Positions 37,843-50,530 of a stretch of DNA of 64,000 nucleotides are shown piece after piece. Numbering within the stretch: position 1 is the stretch's first letter; each line of letters begins with the position of its first letter. The stretch spans positions 147,299,379 through 147,363,378 of the forward strand of contig CP136063.1 of assembly GCA_032622095.1 (NCBI GenBank), read 5' to 3'. The position numbers were made by a program, and so were the translations under genes. The notes below the pieces were generated by a model. The model made no database searches. It was given only the letters and a program-made list of their open reading frames with translations, and was not told where the DNA came from. This DNA comes from Siphonodentalium dalli. Lineage: Eukaryota > Mollusca > Scaphopoda > Gadilida > Siphonodentaliidae.

Positions 37843-39352
37843 TATGGCCAATTAACTGGTTCAATTTCAGACTCCCAAACTGAGCCTGTCCTTTGATTGA
37901 TTGGTTTTGAAAATGTGTGTAAAGTATATAATGTGACATCACAGAAATGTCCTGGTGATAAAGAACACATTAATGAAATAAGATCAGCTGGTTATAATAA
38001 AACATTTATGTTCTCACCCAGACACACTATGGTAACTCCAGAAGTGGACAGTGCTCCCTGCTGTGTCAATAATGAAGGACACTATCTCTGTTTGTTCCTC
38101 ATACTGAGCACCTTAAAAGGAGAACTAATGATTAATGTATGGGGGCAATTAGTCCACAATAAAGGCCACTGAATCATTAACCTGAAGTACTATCACAAGA
38201 GTTGTAAATCCAGAGCAATAGAAACAAGACAAAAAAGATGCATGCATCAGATCACTCATTAATTATTTTACAAAGAATTAGTAACATATATTGGGGAAAT
38301 ATTATAAATATAACATTGAGACTCTAAAAATACGCATCCACATATGCTTGAAGTAATTTAAATATCTGACATATATTTGTGATAACAGAGGTTTTTGGAA
38401 AAAATCAAAAGTGATGGTCTAGGTTTCCATGTTTTTCAAAGCCAGACATCTACAAGCATGTATAGACCAAATACAAAAATTCCCATCAATAATTTTTGTG
38501 CGCAAATTTTTCACCTTGAACTTGCTGAAGTTTCCAAACAATATCTGTAGGCGCTGCTAATATGCTTTCCAGTGTAGCAATATGTCTCCTACATTAGTAT
38601 GGTGGTCATGCTGGGTGTATTTAGAGACATAAAGCTTGTAAAATCAATTGCCTATTGGCTACAGTTAGAAGAATGGGTATGTGGAGATTTTATGTTGTAT
38701 ATCTGGTTTCTAGCAATAACACTAATAAATGTAGAGTGATTGGTTGTATTTGCTTAAGAAATCATTAGCACATTTAAAAAAAATTAACTGGATATGGATT
38801 GACATGCGACAACAATGAAGACAATAGCCAGATTTACCAGTACTAGATTTACCAGTACTAGATTTACCAGTACTAGTAACAGATTTACCGGTACTAGTAA
38901 CTAACAGGTCTTGGGGTAATTCTCATCACAAATTACAAACTTTTCTGTATTAACATTCTGTGCCAAAGCATCAATAGACAAAACTGGAATCGGACAAACA
39001 CATGTACATGTGAGGTGATCTTGAAAAGTTGAGTCTTGCTGTACTGTACTGAAGAACAATGACAAACTGTGAGTCATTATCACTTTAATAACAGTATACA
39101 TACGCCTTTAAGCAAATATCATGTATCCGAAAATAATTTCACCAGTAAGTCACCCATCAACCACACTGCATCTTACTTCTTATTACACACTTGGCCGTGA
39201 TTGAAAAGTTTTCTCAGCAAATTAAAAGTGATATTGTCACACATGTGAATTACGTCCCCGGTGAGCACTAGCGACCAGCTTATCGGGAACTATTTTGTCA
39301 CATATTATCTATAGAATTAGCATCTTTTAAGAATGGAAAGTGTGTAATAAAC
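37843..39352. other. Intronic sequence, no gene seen
   Basis: An open frame of 91 codons (37897-38172) has no recognisable domain and no splice-site support, so it is not called. A short tandem repeat lies at 38830-38901. Confidence 0.45.
38830..38901. repeat. Short tandem repeat, 15-bp unit
   Basis: GATTTACCAGTACTA occurs three times head to tail and once more after a GTAACA spacer as GATTTACCGGTACTA. The ACCAGTACTAG part includes the restriction-like palindrome AGTACT. Confidence 0.9.
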
Positions 39353-39510
39353 AGAATAATCAATTGGTTTTGATGATTACTTGACATAATTCACTCGGGG
39401 AGCCGGTCCTATTAGTAAGACCGTTGTTCGCTCCGCTCACTTGGGTTTTACCAGGCCCGACTCACCTTGTGCATTATTTCACATAATCATCGAAACCAAT
39501 TGATTACTCT
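39353..39510. repeat. Fold-back with CG-rich centre
   Basis: Arms of about 38 bp (AGAATAATCAATTGGTTTTG...and ...CGAAACCAATTGATTACTCT) enclose about 80 bases including CGTTGTTCGCTCCGCTCAC. The layout resembles the hairpins at 46654, 55713 and 63331, although the arm sequence differs. Confidence 0.7.
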
Positions 39511-40849
39511 CTATATAATCACAATGTAGTTAGTTATTCCATTTGGAGAAAATAGATACCCATCACCCACCCCACAACCTGTGCTGTACAAACCTAGGAA
39601 TATAGATCTTCTAAGGAAATTTAAAAATGGTAGGAAATTAATGGAAATTAATAAAGATATATTCATTTGTTTTAATAAACGGAAATAACATATACCTAAA
39701 ACCAAATATGATGCACCCCTTCAGGAATCTGTAACTCATTTCAAAGTATGAGATGAGTCGAAAACATAAAAGCTTGAGGGGGGGGGGGGGTGGGGACAAA
39801 AACAAATGCCTTGGGAAGATAACTCGGAACAGAATGTCAACAACATTGAGTTTTGAACCGTAGAGGTATTTACTAAGTAAGTTATAGTATAATGAAAATG
39901 ACAACCAAAAACGAAATGAGGATATGCACCATGTAGAGAATAAGATTACGAATAACATGAAACATGAGTTAATGAGAGTTATTGAACACTAGGGGGACAA
40001 ACATGACATGCAGGAACATCATGAGAATAATTAGTTTAAGTTGATAATAAACTCCCTTGATTGCAAATTGTTAGTGCCTTTAAGTCGTTTGAGGACAAAG
40101 GCACCTATCCCGTGTCTTGTTACCTCTGTGCAACAATTTTCCCCCATATTTTCTGAGATGATAATAAATGCTCTTTATTAACAATACAATTTATCAGTCC
40201 CCCTTTAAGTCATCTGAGGTAGAAGGCGCCTATGACATTCCCCTGGCCATGTGACCAATGTGTACAATTTTTCCTACATATATTCTAAGCTGATAAATAA
40301 TGGCAAACGATGTGCAGAGTTTGTCCGGACTTTATGACAGACACCACTGAAACCACATTTGTCTTAGAGAAGTTAATGCATTACATCAGTAAAAATATTG
40401 CCTTGATACCCTTTGGGAAACGCGTCATATCTCAAGTTGTCTTGTACTGATTGGCCTGATTGTGTTGTATTCTAAGATGTGCATCAGGACATGGTAACAA
40501 ATTTTGGTGCAATCGGACATGGGGGTGATATATTTTTAAATGCGCAAAACTCGTGACACACATACACACACAGAAAAACACTTGGCTTTTATATGGATAG
40601 CTTTGTAACATTTTTTACTCACGAAAATAGGCTATCTACAGTTTATTGTTACCAACATGTAAATTACTAAAATGAAATATGGCCATGTCTAACATCAATT
40701 CTGATATTTATTGTGAATTGCTGTTCATTTTCTAACTATTCAATGTCTAAATGGTTAAACAATCAAATTTAATTTTGATGGTGTCATTTTTGTTCTTCAA
40801 ATTGGCTGATCCCCAACAGAAGTTGAAATAAAAGGTCCCCTGAATCGAG
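39511..40849. other. Intronic sequence with a degenerate duplication
   Basis: A G-run is present at 39778-39791. At 40076 and 40202 a roughly 126-bp segment is duplicated (CCTTTAAGTCRTYTGAGG, AAGGCRCCTATG/C, ACAATTTTTCC, TGATAATAAATG). No gene is seen. Confidence 0.45.
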
Positions 40850-41110
40850 GTTGCTTTTTGGGATATAGGTTTTTTTTAAGAACAAAGAATTCAAATTCTC
40901 GCAAAATTTGACACAAACTACACGATGACATGTATGCTCTCAAAGGTGAGCCACTCACCAAGTATCAAAACGACTGTCATGGAATAAAATAGAACTTGGT
41001 CTGCATCTTCTCAAATGAGAACAATATTGCTCAAGTTACAATGCGGACAAGGACGCACCCACACACAGACACTCGGACGTGCTGATTATAATACTAGTTG
41101 TCTTCCAAAA
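40850..41110. mobile_element. Family J fragment
   Basis: Contains AACTTGGTCTGCATCTTCTC, AAATGAGAAC, ATTGCTCAAGTTACAATGCG, then GGACGCACCCACACACAGAC and GTGCTGATTATAATACTAGT, matching the right half of the copy at 36770. Confidence 0.55.
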
Positions 41111-41514
41111 AAATTTCGTGGACAAGGAAAATCAAGTCATTTATTGTTGACAAAGTTCCACCTCAAACTCACTTAAATTTGTCTGGTGTCCACTCTGGTG
41201 GTACCTTTACCTTTGTTTAATATAACAGTGGGCTGTTTGTTCAATGCATTGATAAATTTCCATTGCACAAATTGCACGTTTGCACAACAACACATAATGT
41301 ACACCTGAAGAGACAGAACGCTGTTGTCGCTACATATATATTATGACAATGTTTCCTTCTGTTATGTTGAGAAAGGGACAAATTCATCACCCGTGGCTGA
41401 AACATGATGCCATATATAATGCAAATAATGTATAAAATGTAATAGAGTCTGTAGATGTGACACATCACAGAATCGCTTGAGTCTGGTGTACTCACGACAA
41501 AGCACATGACAGGC

Positions 41515-42240
41515 TGTGATGTATGCCAAAGGATTTAATGATGCAAAGAGTAAAATCTAAGATGGATGGATGGACGTTTTTGGAATTCGGAAAAGAAAAG
41601 ATAGCTTATCTAGGTGTCATCACAAACATGCATGTGAAATATGGGATATATCAACAAATGATAGATGCTGCATGTATAATCAAATGATATATGCTGCCTG
41701 TATAATCAAATGAAAGATGCTGCCTATAAAGAGCTCCAAAAGGTTAACGTTATGCAGCAAAATTCAAGAAGGCTGTCGGTGGCCATCTTTTTCACCAACA
41801 ATAGTTCAAATTATATAGATCCAGTCTAGATCAGGTGATCACGATCATGGCATCATCATGCATGTGCTATTTACTAATTATGCACTAACAACTGATGGGT
41901 GTAGGGTTGCAGATGGATTGAAATGTAAACATTTTTTTTTTTTAGATGAAATGCAGAAAAAATTTGACACCACCCATTTCATCTAATACCAATCATGCAT
42001 ATGATATGACATTTGGGAAAGATCAAATAAAAGATGGAGACTGTAGTGAGTGCCGAAGATGGCCACTGGCAGCCATGTTTATCAAATGATTCCGTAAAAT
42101 GTGAGAAATTGGATATACATGAATATTCAATTGGGATCTATCGAATGAAATATTTTGGTTGTAGAGAGCCCAAAGGAATTAGTGATGCAAAGAGCCATAA
42201 TCAAAGATGGCTACCGAATGTTTTTTAACAAAAAATCAGA
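41515..42240. repeat. Tandem repeat array, family D copy 2 (decayed)
   Basis: Contains TGCCAAAGGATTTAATGATG, CAAAGAGTAAAATCTAAGAT, CCACTGGCAGCCATGTTT and CATGTGAAATATGGGATATA words seen in the array at 18175. Inside it, 41657-41727 holds three copies of a roughly 30-bp unit (AGATGCTGC, TGTATAATCAAATGA). Confidence 0.65.
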
Positions 42241-43789
42241 ACAAATCAATGTCACACATTTGGGAATTTGGGATTAATCGTATTAAAGATGTGAGATGTA
42301 GAGCATTCATAGGTGTTGTAAACTTGAGGTATACATGTATGTTGGAACATTTCAACCCAAGGGAGAGGGGTGAAAATGGAACTTTTTCGGTCTGGTTCAA
42401 GTATCTATATTCCACGTTGGGCACCAGTGTAGACTGTCTAGACATGTCCCTGTCTCACGTCTATTCAGCCAGATATAAACTCTCATGTCAACTGGTGCAT
42501 CAAGGTTACCAACTGTTGGAACTTTCCATAATTTCAATTCAAAATTTGGACCGAAAGCAGGGCAATGGTTGGTTCTTGTTCTGAAACAAATTGCACACTA
42601 AAACAGGTTGGGATTTCAAACTATCAGAACAATTTCAACAACGCTTTGGTGTGGACTTTCCAATTGCTGTTGTGTAAGATATGAAATTGGCAATTGCCCA
42701 TGCACAATCTGGCTGTTCAAACTACCGGTTTTACATTACAAAATTCATCTCATTATTAAAATTTATAAGGTGTATTTAAAACTAAGACATGTTAGCCATT
42801 TGTAGTGCTAAATTAAGTAGAATAAAAAATTGTGTGATTGCGGTCATTATACTGAATGAAACCCAGAATACCGCTTTAAAAAGATGTATACAATTCTTGG
42901 TCAATATTAGTTGCTTCAAATACTATGGAAAAGTCAAATGAGAACATCATAAACTTCAGATGATCATAACAGCAAGAAACTGGAGACGGCGTGAGACACA
43001 AATTTTATTGGAATTCAATGGTAACAATCGCGACAGCCAAAAATTGCCAACTTAGAGGGAAGACACGGTCGCCTCATTGGTAAGTATTGATCGTGACATC
43101 TGTGAATGTCGTATGTTTATTGCTTAAACATCAAAAGAAATATGACCAAGTTTTTATCTTACTAGAACCTCCATGGTAATTTACAAGCTGGGACAATTTC
43201 CGATAATTGCTGTGAACATTGTGCTAAGAGAAAATATTGATGGATTGAGTATTAAGTCAAATAGTATCTGATTGATGCGTCATGTGCATGGCAAGTGTCA
43301 ACTTTAGCCACTCATGAATATTTTGGTCATCCAATCGGCAACCTGTTACATCTAATGACAGTCATGATCACCCATTATCTGTGTCCTGTCAAACTAAGAT
43401 TTGGTCCCACGCAAACAACCACAGTCCGTCAAATGCGAATGCTGATGTGCATTTGATTTAATGATGACATTTCCCATGGCAGACACGAGTATCTACACAT
43501 TTATTATTTGCTACATTTTAGGGATGAGATGTCATCTGAACAGTTACAACATGACTGTTAATAACACTGAAGTTGGACTACATTTGACTTAAATGGACAT
43601 GGCTCGTTTCAACCTCAAAATTAGGTAGGATTTTTTTTTTGACAACATACCATACCTACTCAGAATATTTTCAATCGCCATTTTCAAACTCATTGATACA
43701 GCCCTTAAAGTGATGTGAAACACTCCGGTAGGGTGATCAAATACAAATGGAGAATAATCTTGTTCAAAGTAGTATTTATTGCAAACAGT
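42241..43789. other. Intronic sequence; no supported exon
   Basis: A 125-codon open frame (42207-42584) begins inside the family D array and has no recognisable domain; I do not call it a gene. The 42960-43520 part is less A+T-rich and repeat-poor (for example TTTTATTGGAATTC, CCATCCAATCGGCAACC-like words), a possible regulatory segment. Confidence 0.4.
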
Positions 43790-43942
43790 ATATATTCTTA
43801 AAACCCACCGGCATGTTATCCCTTTGTCCAGACAAGGCTCTTATCTGGCAGAACTCTCAAGCGTTTCGATCGCATGAGCATTATTTTAACGCCAGCGGTC
43901 ATTCTTTTTTAAGAATGCCCGTGGGCATTATTTTTTAAGAAT
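43790..43942. repeat. Imperfect fold-back around a GCCCGTGGGC stem
   Basis: The left side TATTCTTAAAACCCACCGGCAT pairs imperfectly with AATGCCCGTGGGCATTATTT...AAGAATA. An internal duplication of TTTTTTAAGAAT is also present. Boundaries are uncertain. Confidence 0.45.
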
Positions 43943-46653
43943 ACGCAAGGGATTAAATCGACTGAGGGACGTCATATGGTGGCTCCTCCCCACTCATGTA
44001 AGTTGGCGTCAAGAGCGCGTGTCGGCGAGCTGCATTAAATATCGGAACACTTACTTTGTTTGAGCTAATTGAAACTCACAAATATTTGGCAATTTTGATT
44101 TTATATTGCCAAAAAATAAAATAAAATTTCTTCAAACTTTGATACAAAAACACCAACAGATATTTGGATTAACTATTTAGAAAAGTCCGCAGACAGGCTA
44201 AAACACATATAGATAACATCTAAATACGTCCCCAAGTCGGTCAAATAAAAACAAAACCGTTTAACACAGAATTTAACTGTACATGACTTATTGAACGAGA
44301 AAGTGCTCACATCGTTATTTTTAATACAATGGTGAAACACAGAACAAATATTACATTTCCAGTATCAAATTGAAACAGGACAGTGTATATCCATGTGTGT
44401 AGATCGTGTCATGCATATCTACTCTGGCTTCGCCAAGAGATCTACCAGTTCGAAACATGGTAACTTTTGGTTGCTCTGACAGGGAAGTTTTATAACATTG
44501 AACAAAATGCAGGTAATATAATGCTCAGCTATACCTGTTCCGTATAGCATTTTATTTTATAGCAGGTAAAGGTCCCAACTCGAGTTTGCATGGTTTGGGG
44601 GACTTGAATTAATCGATTTTACTATGCGTCGCTTGGAATTTCATTGATGTTGGCTCACAAAGCTACAAAAATCTTGCAATCTATTGTCAAGGAACAAGTA
44701 TTAACACAGAAATATATTCCCTGCGTGGTTTGTTCAATCCCATCAGAAGATAATAGAAAAGGTTCCCAGGGTTTGAACATATGGAAAATGATATCTACGG
44801 GGGTAGCCAGGTTAAAGATTCATGGCATGATCTAACATGTGTGCCGAGCTTGCACATTTTAGGGTGAAAATTAAAGGTACGTGAGGCGTTCGCATGAGTC
44901 TGATAAATCATTATCAACAATAGAAAATGTTGAACAATAGATTGGTTTTGTTCTTATAAAAATGTTGATTGTCGATAAGGCATGGATAACGTGATCATGC
45001 GTTTTTTTTTTACTTTTCTTGAAGCACGGGTCGTTTTACAATCGTTACAATCTCTTTGGTAAATGGTCAACAAAACCGAAATTCAAGCAATATTTGGTGA
45101 TAAAATGACTGTCAATGTTACAGTACTGTTCACATAAGTATGCAAAATGCATGGGAAGTGTCGTTGTTGAACATCAGCGATCCAGTTAAAACGAGGTGTT
45201 GTTGGTGTTTGAAAAGAATTGTGTGCACATTTACTCACTGCGAAAACCCCCCATGTTTAATGCTGGCATACGACATTCCATTATTAACTGAATTTAAAAA
45301 AAAACAAAACAAATCGAGGCCTGAGTTTTCATGGAGTTAGACTTTCATATATATGCTAGGATTTTACAGTATTCAGGCTCATATTTCAAATTGTTTCATG
45401 ATTCCTCCCCACAATAGGTACAGTTAGGAAATTCCAAGCCACGGGGTTGGAAGGAAATAAAATTACACGCCATTGCGAGCTCGGCCTGTGTAAAAGGGCG
45501 GGATGAAGCCGGAAAATCCCAGGAGCCCTCTAGCCACGTCGCTGATGACTAATCAACTATATATTTACGCGATTGTATGCCGTTTCGAAGAAAAGATAAT
45601 ACATGCATGTTATACATTTGTGCACTGACCATTTGTTGTTAACTTCTGTGGGTGATAGACCGTGATACTTAAATGTATATGTAAGGTCATCGTGGTGGGG
45701 GAATATTTGGAAATCATGCATATACGATGGGAATTTGCTAACAACAGGGAATGGTCCATGTCATGTAAGAATTGTCCAATAACTGGAAATGTTATGATAC
45801 CTTTCAGTTTGAAACATCATGATGGGGGTGGGTGTGCGAAATTAAATTGTCATATTGTTCTGAGTCACGTCTAGCCACGCCCCTGTGTATACACAATATG
45901 GTGATACTTAAAATTCAAGCTAGTACATCATGTAGGCGTCTTTCTGATAATAATTGGAAATTCAAGATACCCCATACGATTGAACACTATAATACTTCTA
46001 TTCTTGCGTATTCTACACAAGACAAACAGTGAGAAAGAATCAGTAAACCCATTTATGCAAGCTTTTTGTGTGCTTTCGACTTCTTAATAATGAGACAGTT
46101 TTACCTGGTACCCGCGTGTTGTTTGGCGCCAGAATATTTGAAAAATCACATTTTATAAAGAGCGTTTTTAGTTCATTACCAACCAACGATGAAAATTGAA
46201 GATCACATTATTTTGGATGTTTCTTGTAGTGCTGTATGCATGGTGATGCATATGTATAACGACCATTATTTTTCATGTTTTATTGCCTGATAAATTATTA
46301 TGGAATGTTAACTTATTTGATGCCGAATTAGATGGGGCATCTTTAAATCAAGAAAGAAAAAAAAATAAACAAATACAATTGGATAGAAATATATTGCTCA
46401 CATACACTGGCCGAATCCATAGCGCAACGACAAACTTCGGAAGAAACGTCCTTCAACTGGCGAGTCCTAATTCGAATTAAATAATAATTGAAATGTGTTG
46501 CTTTTCAGCGTGGACAACACAAACTGTCCGTGCTGAACTGTGGGCGTGTAGTCAGGTAATCAAGACAGAGCTGTGGGTCAGACAAAATGGATAGTTGGCT
46601 CCAATGTCAATTCAATTGGTGGGTTTTAAGTCAGATAATATTCTCAGCGTCGA
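43943..46653. other. Intronic sequence, no gene seen
   Basis: Contains an isolated TTAA-AGGTACGTGAGGC terminus at 44871 matching the Kolobok-like element at 8677, with no partner end found. A GC-richer part at 45430-45560 is unassigned. No supported exon. Confidence 0.4.
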
Positions 46654-46710
46654 GAATTCGTTAAAGAATAGACTCGGCGCAAGCGCCTCGTCTATTCTTT
46701 TAACGAATTC
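46654..46710. repeat. Near-perfect 27-bp-arm hairpin
   Basis: GAATTCGTTAAAGAATAGAC...TCGGCGC and GCGCCTCGTCTATTC...TTTTAACGAATTC are reverse complements apart from one extra T and one A/C-type mismatch, around a 2-base loop (AA). Confidence 0.85.
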
Positions 46711-47021
46711 CCTCTGCTTCGAACATTATCCATTACATATTGACAACACACATCATAATTCTTATATATTAATTACATTAAGTGACTCTCGATGGCGAAA
46801 TCATTTTCGCTAGTTTATCGCCGATATATGCATCCCGAATCGAGTAGTAAATATTTACAATTGAGCGTAGTTCTGACGATGTTTTCTATGGAGTGGTACG
46901 GTTGATTTGCTTCAAATTTTCGGCGATGTTAGTAGAATGTTACATTCATCCAGTTATCATAGCGCCTGAATACTAACTTATCAGTTTCACGCACCCGAAC
47001 AAATACATAATATTTCTTTAA

Positions 47022-47244
47022 CCCTTCCATGACTGGAGTTTCTTGATATTTTGCGAATGCATTCTCTTATATACCGGTATGCGAGTCTCCCATTAGGATC
47101 CTCGCATTTATATATAAGGGAATACATTGGCCTAACAATATTTACCTTCGCCTTGTAAGCCAGCACATTCTCTTATATTTGTAAGATAATGCACTGGCAC
47201 AGGATCTTTAATACTGCACTGGCACAACTCCCGTCATTAAAGGG
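47022..47244 (-). mobile_element. piggyBac-type MITE, family A copy 4 (reversed)
   Basis: A 223-bp copy in inverted orientation, flanked by TTAA at 47018-47021 and 47245-47248. It starts CCCTTCCATGACTGGAG and ends CCGTCATTAAAGGG, giving intact termini. One internal stem is present (GAGTCTCCCATTAGGATCCTC); the second has been deleted, explaining the shorter length. Confidence 0.85.
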
Positions 47245-47754
47245 TTAAAACATGCTTTCTTTCTTATAATTTTCTTTTTTATCAGCATGCAAAATCAACA
47301 GGACGCCTTTTTTTCTCTAAAGTAGTGTGTGGACCTATGTTGATCTCTGGAACCAGGCAGGAATGTGACAAAAGAAAGAATTGTCAGGCATTACATTAAG
47401 CTTGTTAATAATTATAGTAGCTTTTAACAGGACATCGTCGGCCATTCTTACTTTGTGCAGTGGTGCATTGTCTGCACAGATGAAGCATTTGGCTGAATTG
47501 GATTGAATCGAATCGTGATTCTATACCCAAATTGAATCAAAAAACTAATGCCCGAATCGCAGGGCCCTAGTCAGGATAAAGTAGGCTATTTGTGCAAAAG
47601 TTAACATAATTATATCTGCTGAAGAACAGATGCCTTTAATACACTTAACTGCAAATAAAAAAAGCTTAAATATGAATGACTTAACTTTAAGTGTAAATAT
47701 TTGCTATAATTATGCTTAATTTAAGAGCAAATATCTGTACTTTAATGATACTAT

Positions 47755-48540
47755 AGCATAAGCAAAAATCTATTTGGTAATGATTGGATAAGGGATGTGG
47801 CCTGCAGGGTGTACCAAATGATTTAGTCATGCAAACTACAAACTTGCAAAGAGTAAAATCAAAGATGTTTTTCATTGAAAATCGTTCAAATTCGATAGCT
47901 CCCATCTAGAGGTGATCCTAAACATGCCTGTAAATTTCAAAACAAATGTCAAATATAGGTGTGCTGACGATTTAAAGTGTGAAATCCAAGATGGCTGCTG
48001 GTGTTAATGGTTTAAAACAAATTTTGGTAAAAATTAGTGTCTCCCATCTAGAGGTGACCACGAAGATCCAAATGAAGTTTGGTACTCTTTAGATGAGGGA
48101 TGTGGCCTGCAGGGTGTGCCAAAGGATTTAGTCATGCAACGAGTAAAATTCAAGATGTTTTTCATTGAAAGTCGTTCAAATGTTATAGCTCTCATCTGGA
48201 GGTGACTCTAAACATGCCTGTAAATTTTCAAAATAAATTCTCCAATAAATGTGGGGTGCAGGTGTGCTGAAGACTTCAAATGAGAAATCCAAGATGGCCA
48301 CTTGGGGCCATGTTTTTTCATGAAATTCGAAAAAAATGGTAGGCTCCCATCTAGAGATCACCCCGTTGATCCATATGCAGTTTGGTGACGATTGGATCAG
48401 GAATGTGGCCTGTAGGTTGTGCCAAAGGAATTTTTTTCTACAAAATTTGGAAAAATTTTATGGCTCCCATCGAGAGTCAGTCTAATGATCCATATGAAGT
48501 TTGGTGACGATCGGATGAGGAATGTGGCTGCAATGAATAA
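47755..48540. repeat. Tandem repeat array, family D copy 3
   Basis: Units include GGATGAGGAATGTGGCCTGC, GTGCCAAAGGATTTAGTCAT, CAAAGAGTAAAATC, CATCTAGAGGTGATCCTAAAC, ATGCCTGTAAATTT and GATCCATATGAAGTTTGGTG. At least four repeats of the GATGAGGGATGTGG word are visible. No flanking element ends were identified. Confidence 0.7.
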
Positions 48541-49285
48541 ATTTTAACACCTTGAAACTCAAATATGTTTTTAGTTGATATATATATGATAATAAGGTGG
48601 CACCATCGATGTATAGTATAGGTCGATGGTGGTGCTCAGATATGTTGATATTTATTATTTGATTGGCAGAATTCAATGACATTCTATTCTCCTAGCGAGT
48701 ACCTTGAGGGCCTTTAAAAGATCATGTTTACATGTTATATTTAATCAATTTGATATCATCAGTGATCCCTATGGACTGCGCTGAAGAGCAATTCACTTAC
48801 ACTTGAGTCCAATTATGATTGCGTTTCAGCCCAATTACAAATAATTGTTTCCGAGGTTTAGTGGAAATGTGTGGTTGATTTGTAATAATATTTTGATGAT
48901 TATATAATTTGCACTTCAATATTGAATTGTGCAGTAGTGTAGGCCTTATTATTTAGTAATAGTCCTGATAAATGTGAATTGGATTCACATATTTATGGGA
49001 GGCTATTTTCCCATTTATTCCTAATTTGGAGCAAATTATTTACACTTCAGCTCAAATGTATGATTATCAATTTATTTGCTTTTCAGTGTAAATCATTTGT
49101 GCGTAAATACTTAATCCCAAATGACTTCACTCAGACTGTGAATAAGTTAGGCCAAATTCAGATTTATTAATAATTGCGCTGATGCGCAACTCATTATAAG
49201 GGAAGTCAATTGCGCTGAAACTCAACTATTCCCCGCATGTGACTAGATAGCTCTGTGGAGCCGTTTGGATTGTGAGACCAAACTA

Positions 49286-49485
49286 CAGTAATGCCCTAAA
49301 TAATCGACTCCTTAACTAATTTTTCAGGATTTAGTCGCAAATATGGCTGGTTGCCATTCATCGGTCGGAAAGCTCTCAGAGAAAGCTTTCAGATGAATGG
49401 CAACAAGCCATAATTCCGACTAAATCCTGAAAAATGACCCATAATTCTGCTGTGGTTAAGGAGTCGATTATTTAGGGCATTACTG
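49286..49485. mobile_element. Tc1/mariner-type fold-back MITE, family E copy 5
   Basis: A 200-bp palindrome flanked by TA (49284-49285, 49486-49487). It interrupts the left arm of the family G inverted repeat at AAAC-TA-TTGG. The right arm of the same inverted repeat keeps the uninterrupted AAACTATTGG on the reverse strand (about 50598-50607), directly showing the empty site and the duplicated TA. Confidence 0.92.
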
Positions 49486-50229
49486 TATTGGTGTGCCATT
49501 CTTTTGACAGTTGGGCTATTTCAATATAATTTAATCATAAGCTGTCATTCCATGGAATGCTTTTAAGCCATTGGTTGTCACACATTTAACCATTAAGGTT
49601 ATGTATCCATAACCTGAAATTCTTTACTACTTTCCGCTTCAGAAATGACAACAGCATCGAGTGATATAACCATGCCTATATACCGCGTGTCTAAAAATTC
49701 ACATGAAAACTATTTGATACTTCCTACTATTTAAAAAGGGAATGTCAATGTTTCATCAGAATCCCTTCGGATAGGACTGCACTGCCAATAACCGTACTGC
49801 TAACCTTCAGTGCACAAGCACCTATAGAGAATTCAACAAGACTTGTGCTAGCATTAATTTCGCAAACACATAAAATTTAAACTAAGTCTAACAACAGTTA
49901 CTGTTCAGCCGAAAAATATCAAACACATTTGTAGCATACTGGCATTGCAAAATTTGCATGACCACTCCTCACTAGCCAATCAAAAACAATGCAGCTCTTG
50001 AATTAACATTTCTCTTTTACAGCATTGCTTTAGAATTACATGAGATTCTATAATGTTTTCCAGAACTTTTCTACGGCATCGCCTTTTGCCATAGCTAATT
50101 TCGAGAGCTGAACAATGAAATGATGACGCCACTTGATCAATTGATAATTTAAAATTGAGGTTTCAGTGACAGTGTGACCAGGTTCAACTTTATGTGTAGT
50201 TTTCATTGAATTTATCACTTACTTACATG

Positions 50230-50530
50230 TTATGGATATTGCGCTTAAGCACAATTGAATTGCACTTAAGTGCAATTGTAATACCGGTGCACTAATAAAT
50301 GTGAAAACTATGGGAGGCCGTTTTCACATCTATTAATAATTTGACTTTAAGTTTAATACAATTGCACTTAAGTGCAAATTAATTGCACTTAAGCACAATT
50401 CTTATATCTCTATCCAATTGTGCTTAAGTGCAATTGAATTGTGCTTTAATAAGCGCAATAGCCATAACTAGATCAAATGGACTATAAATTAGTTGCACTT
50501 CATCACAATTGAATTGTGCTTCATCACAAT
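50230..50530. repeat. Array of TTGCRCTTAAGYGCAA palindromes
   Basis: Seven or more partly degenerate copies of a roughly 16-20 bp palindrome (GCGCTTAAGCACAATT, GCACTTAAGTGCAATT, GTGCTTAAGTGCAATT, GCACTTCATCACAATT), separated by AATT or short spacers. A CTATGGGAGGCCGTTTTCAC segment is also present. Together with 52360-52560, 54146-54190 and 63605-63745 this is the most distinctive repeat in the window. Confidence 0.8.

Noticed and set aside
37897-38172. 91-codon open frame with several cysteines
   Set aside because: No resemblance to a known family, no splice signals at its edges, A+T-rich context.
39778-39791. G-run as a family J terminus
   Set aside because: No accompanying core or partner end within about 1 kb.
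42207-42584. 125-codon open frame
   Set aside because: Begins inside a family D repeat, has no recognisable domain and no supporting splice sites.
44400-44470. Possible tRNA-like or SINE box B (AGTTCGAAAC)
   Set aside because: No cloverleaf and no box A at the right distance.
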